A model generated the notes under the pieces. The model was not told the DNA's origin, ran no database searches, and was given only the letters and a program-made list of their open reading frames with translations. The translations under genes were made by a program, and so were the position numbers. A stretch of DNA of 64,000 bases from JAZBPO01 sp963691775 (GTDB taxonomy: Bacteria > Pseudomonadota > Gammaproteobacteria > Pseudomonadales > Azotimanducaceae). The stretch covers positions 1,240,001-1,304,000 of the forward strand of contig OY829369.1 of the NCBI GenBank assembly GCA_963691775.1, given 5' to 3'. Positions 63,692 through 64,000 of this stretch are shown piece by piece (position 1 is the stretch's first letter; each line of letters starts with the position of its first letter).

Positions 63692-64000
63692 TTGAGCGAA
63701 GTAGCTGAGCTAGCTGACAAGAGCCGCGACTCTAATTCCGCCCCCATCCTCCAAGTCGACAACCTCGCCGTTGAATTCGACACCTACGGCGGCACCGTGC
63801 AGGCCGTGCGCGGCGTGTCGTTCTCCGTGCCGCGCGGCAAGACGCTCGGCATCGTGGGCGAGTCGGGGTGCGGGAAGTCGGTCACCGTACAGGCGCTCAT
63901 GGGGCTCATCCCCTCGCCGCCCGGGCGCATCACGTCGGGCACGGCAAAGCTCGAAGGCGAGGACATCCTCGGCCTTTCAGAGCAGGCGCTGAACGAAATC
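63692..64000 (+). CDS. oppD: Oligopeptide ABC transporter ATP-binding protein OppD, N-terminal part
   Basis: 103 residues before the window edge. ILQVDNLAVEFDTYGGTVQAVRGVSF is the standard start of the peptide ABC ATPase, and the Walker A is GESGCGKS. TTG at 63692 appears to be the start, preceded by AGGTGG; no ATG or GTG precedes it in frame within the visible spacing. The gene is the expected next member of oppABC but lies 3.1 kb downstream of oppC. The first 20 residues (SEVAELADKSRDSNSAP) are non-conserved and could have been altered by the insertion. Confidence 0.85.
   Translation, partial: MSEVAELADKSRDSNSAPILQVDNLAVEFDTYGGTVQAVRGVSFSVPRGKTLGIVGESGCGKSVTVQALMGLIPSPPGRITSGTAKLEGEDILGLSEQALNEI

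Overview
The window is GC-rich, densely coded DNA of a Gram-negative proteobacterium, most likely an environmental gammaproteobacterium. Outer-membrane and lipoprotein genes (mlaA, lpxR), an E. coli-like oxyR with both redox cysteines, sahR-ahcY, and a lipid-centred gene set (acyl-CoA synthetase, TesB, enoyl-CoA hydratase, acyl-CoA dehydrogenase, wax ester synthase) support this. No rRNA, tRNA or CRISPR array was found, so a finer taxonomic call is not supported.

Layout. 1-5.4 kb: MFS transporter (partial), a dehydrogenase-oxyR-YjbR operon, a glutathione transferase and a Tat-exported peptidase-like protein. 5.5-11.9 kb: mlaA, a BlaI-M56-TonB signalling operon with two matching palindromic operators, glutamine-dependent nadE, arfB. 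11.9-19.7 kb: VOC protein, AAA ATPase, LRAT-like protein, cytochrome c lipoprotein, acyl-CoA synthetase, an overlapping transaminase/omega-amidase pair, and a reductase. 20-32 kb: sahR-ahcY, lpxR, an Fe(II)/2OG-type oxygenase, a nucleoside transporter, the methionine-salvage operon mtnB-mtnD-mtnC, rhomboid protease and kinase-like genes. 32.5-43.9 kb: tesB, nadK, a decayed superoxide dismutase gene beside a five-copy 53-bp tandem repeat, amidohydrolase, enoyl-CoA hydratase, Nudix, flavin oxidoreductase, EamA transporter, and a MoxR/VWA pair.

43.9-46.7 kb is a plastic zone. It holds several copies of a GGGGTC-GACCCC palindromic repeat, an intact-looking IS3-family element (IRs, CCCG target duplication, A_AAA_AAG frameshift site), and a duplicated copy of the last 197 bp of the VWA gene abutting the IS. 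46.7-52.2 kb is the most interesting region. A two-domain AhpD/CMD-like protein is interrupted by one in-frame TGA exactly where the catalytic motif E-x11-C-x2-C-x3-H needs its second cysteine, with a SECIS-like hairpin directly downstream: a probable selenoprotein (CxxU). It is divergent from a MarR regulator, with three GGGTA-N2-TACCC palindromes between them. The regulator leads an operon with a molybdopterin oxidoreductase, a 52-aa small gene, mobA, a DUF7009-like gene and a membrane protein.

52.4-64 kb: a TPR lipoprotein, a direct-repeat patch at the 3' end of a wax ester synthase gene, and an oligopeptide ABC transporter (oppA-B-C, with an FN3-like domain inside OppC). The oppD gene at the right edge is separated from oppC by an acyl-CoA dehydrogenase gene and a gene-poor 1.8-kb patch encoding a double-glycine-leader, bacteriocin-like peptide and a small two-TM protein that could be its immunity protein.

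Functionally, the window carries an activated-methyl and methionine recycling theme (sahR, ahcY, mtnBCD, transaminase plus omega-amidase), NAD(P) synthesis (nadE, nadK) and thiol/redox defence (oxyR, GST, the selenoprotein candidate). All family calls come from reading motifs in the translated sequence; no database search was run.
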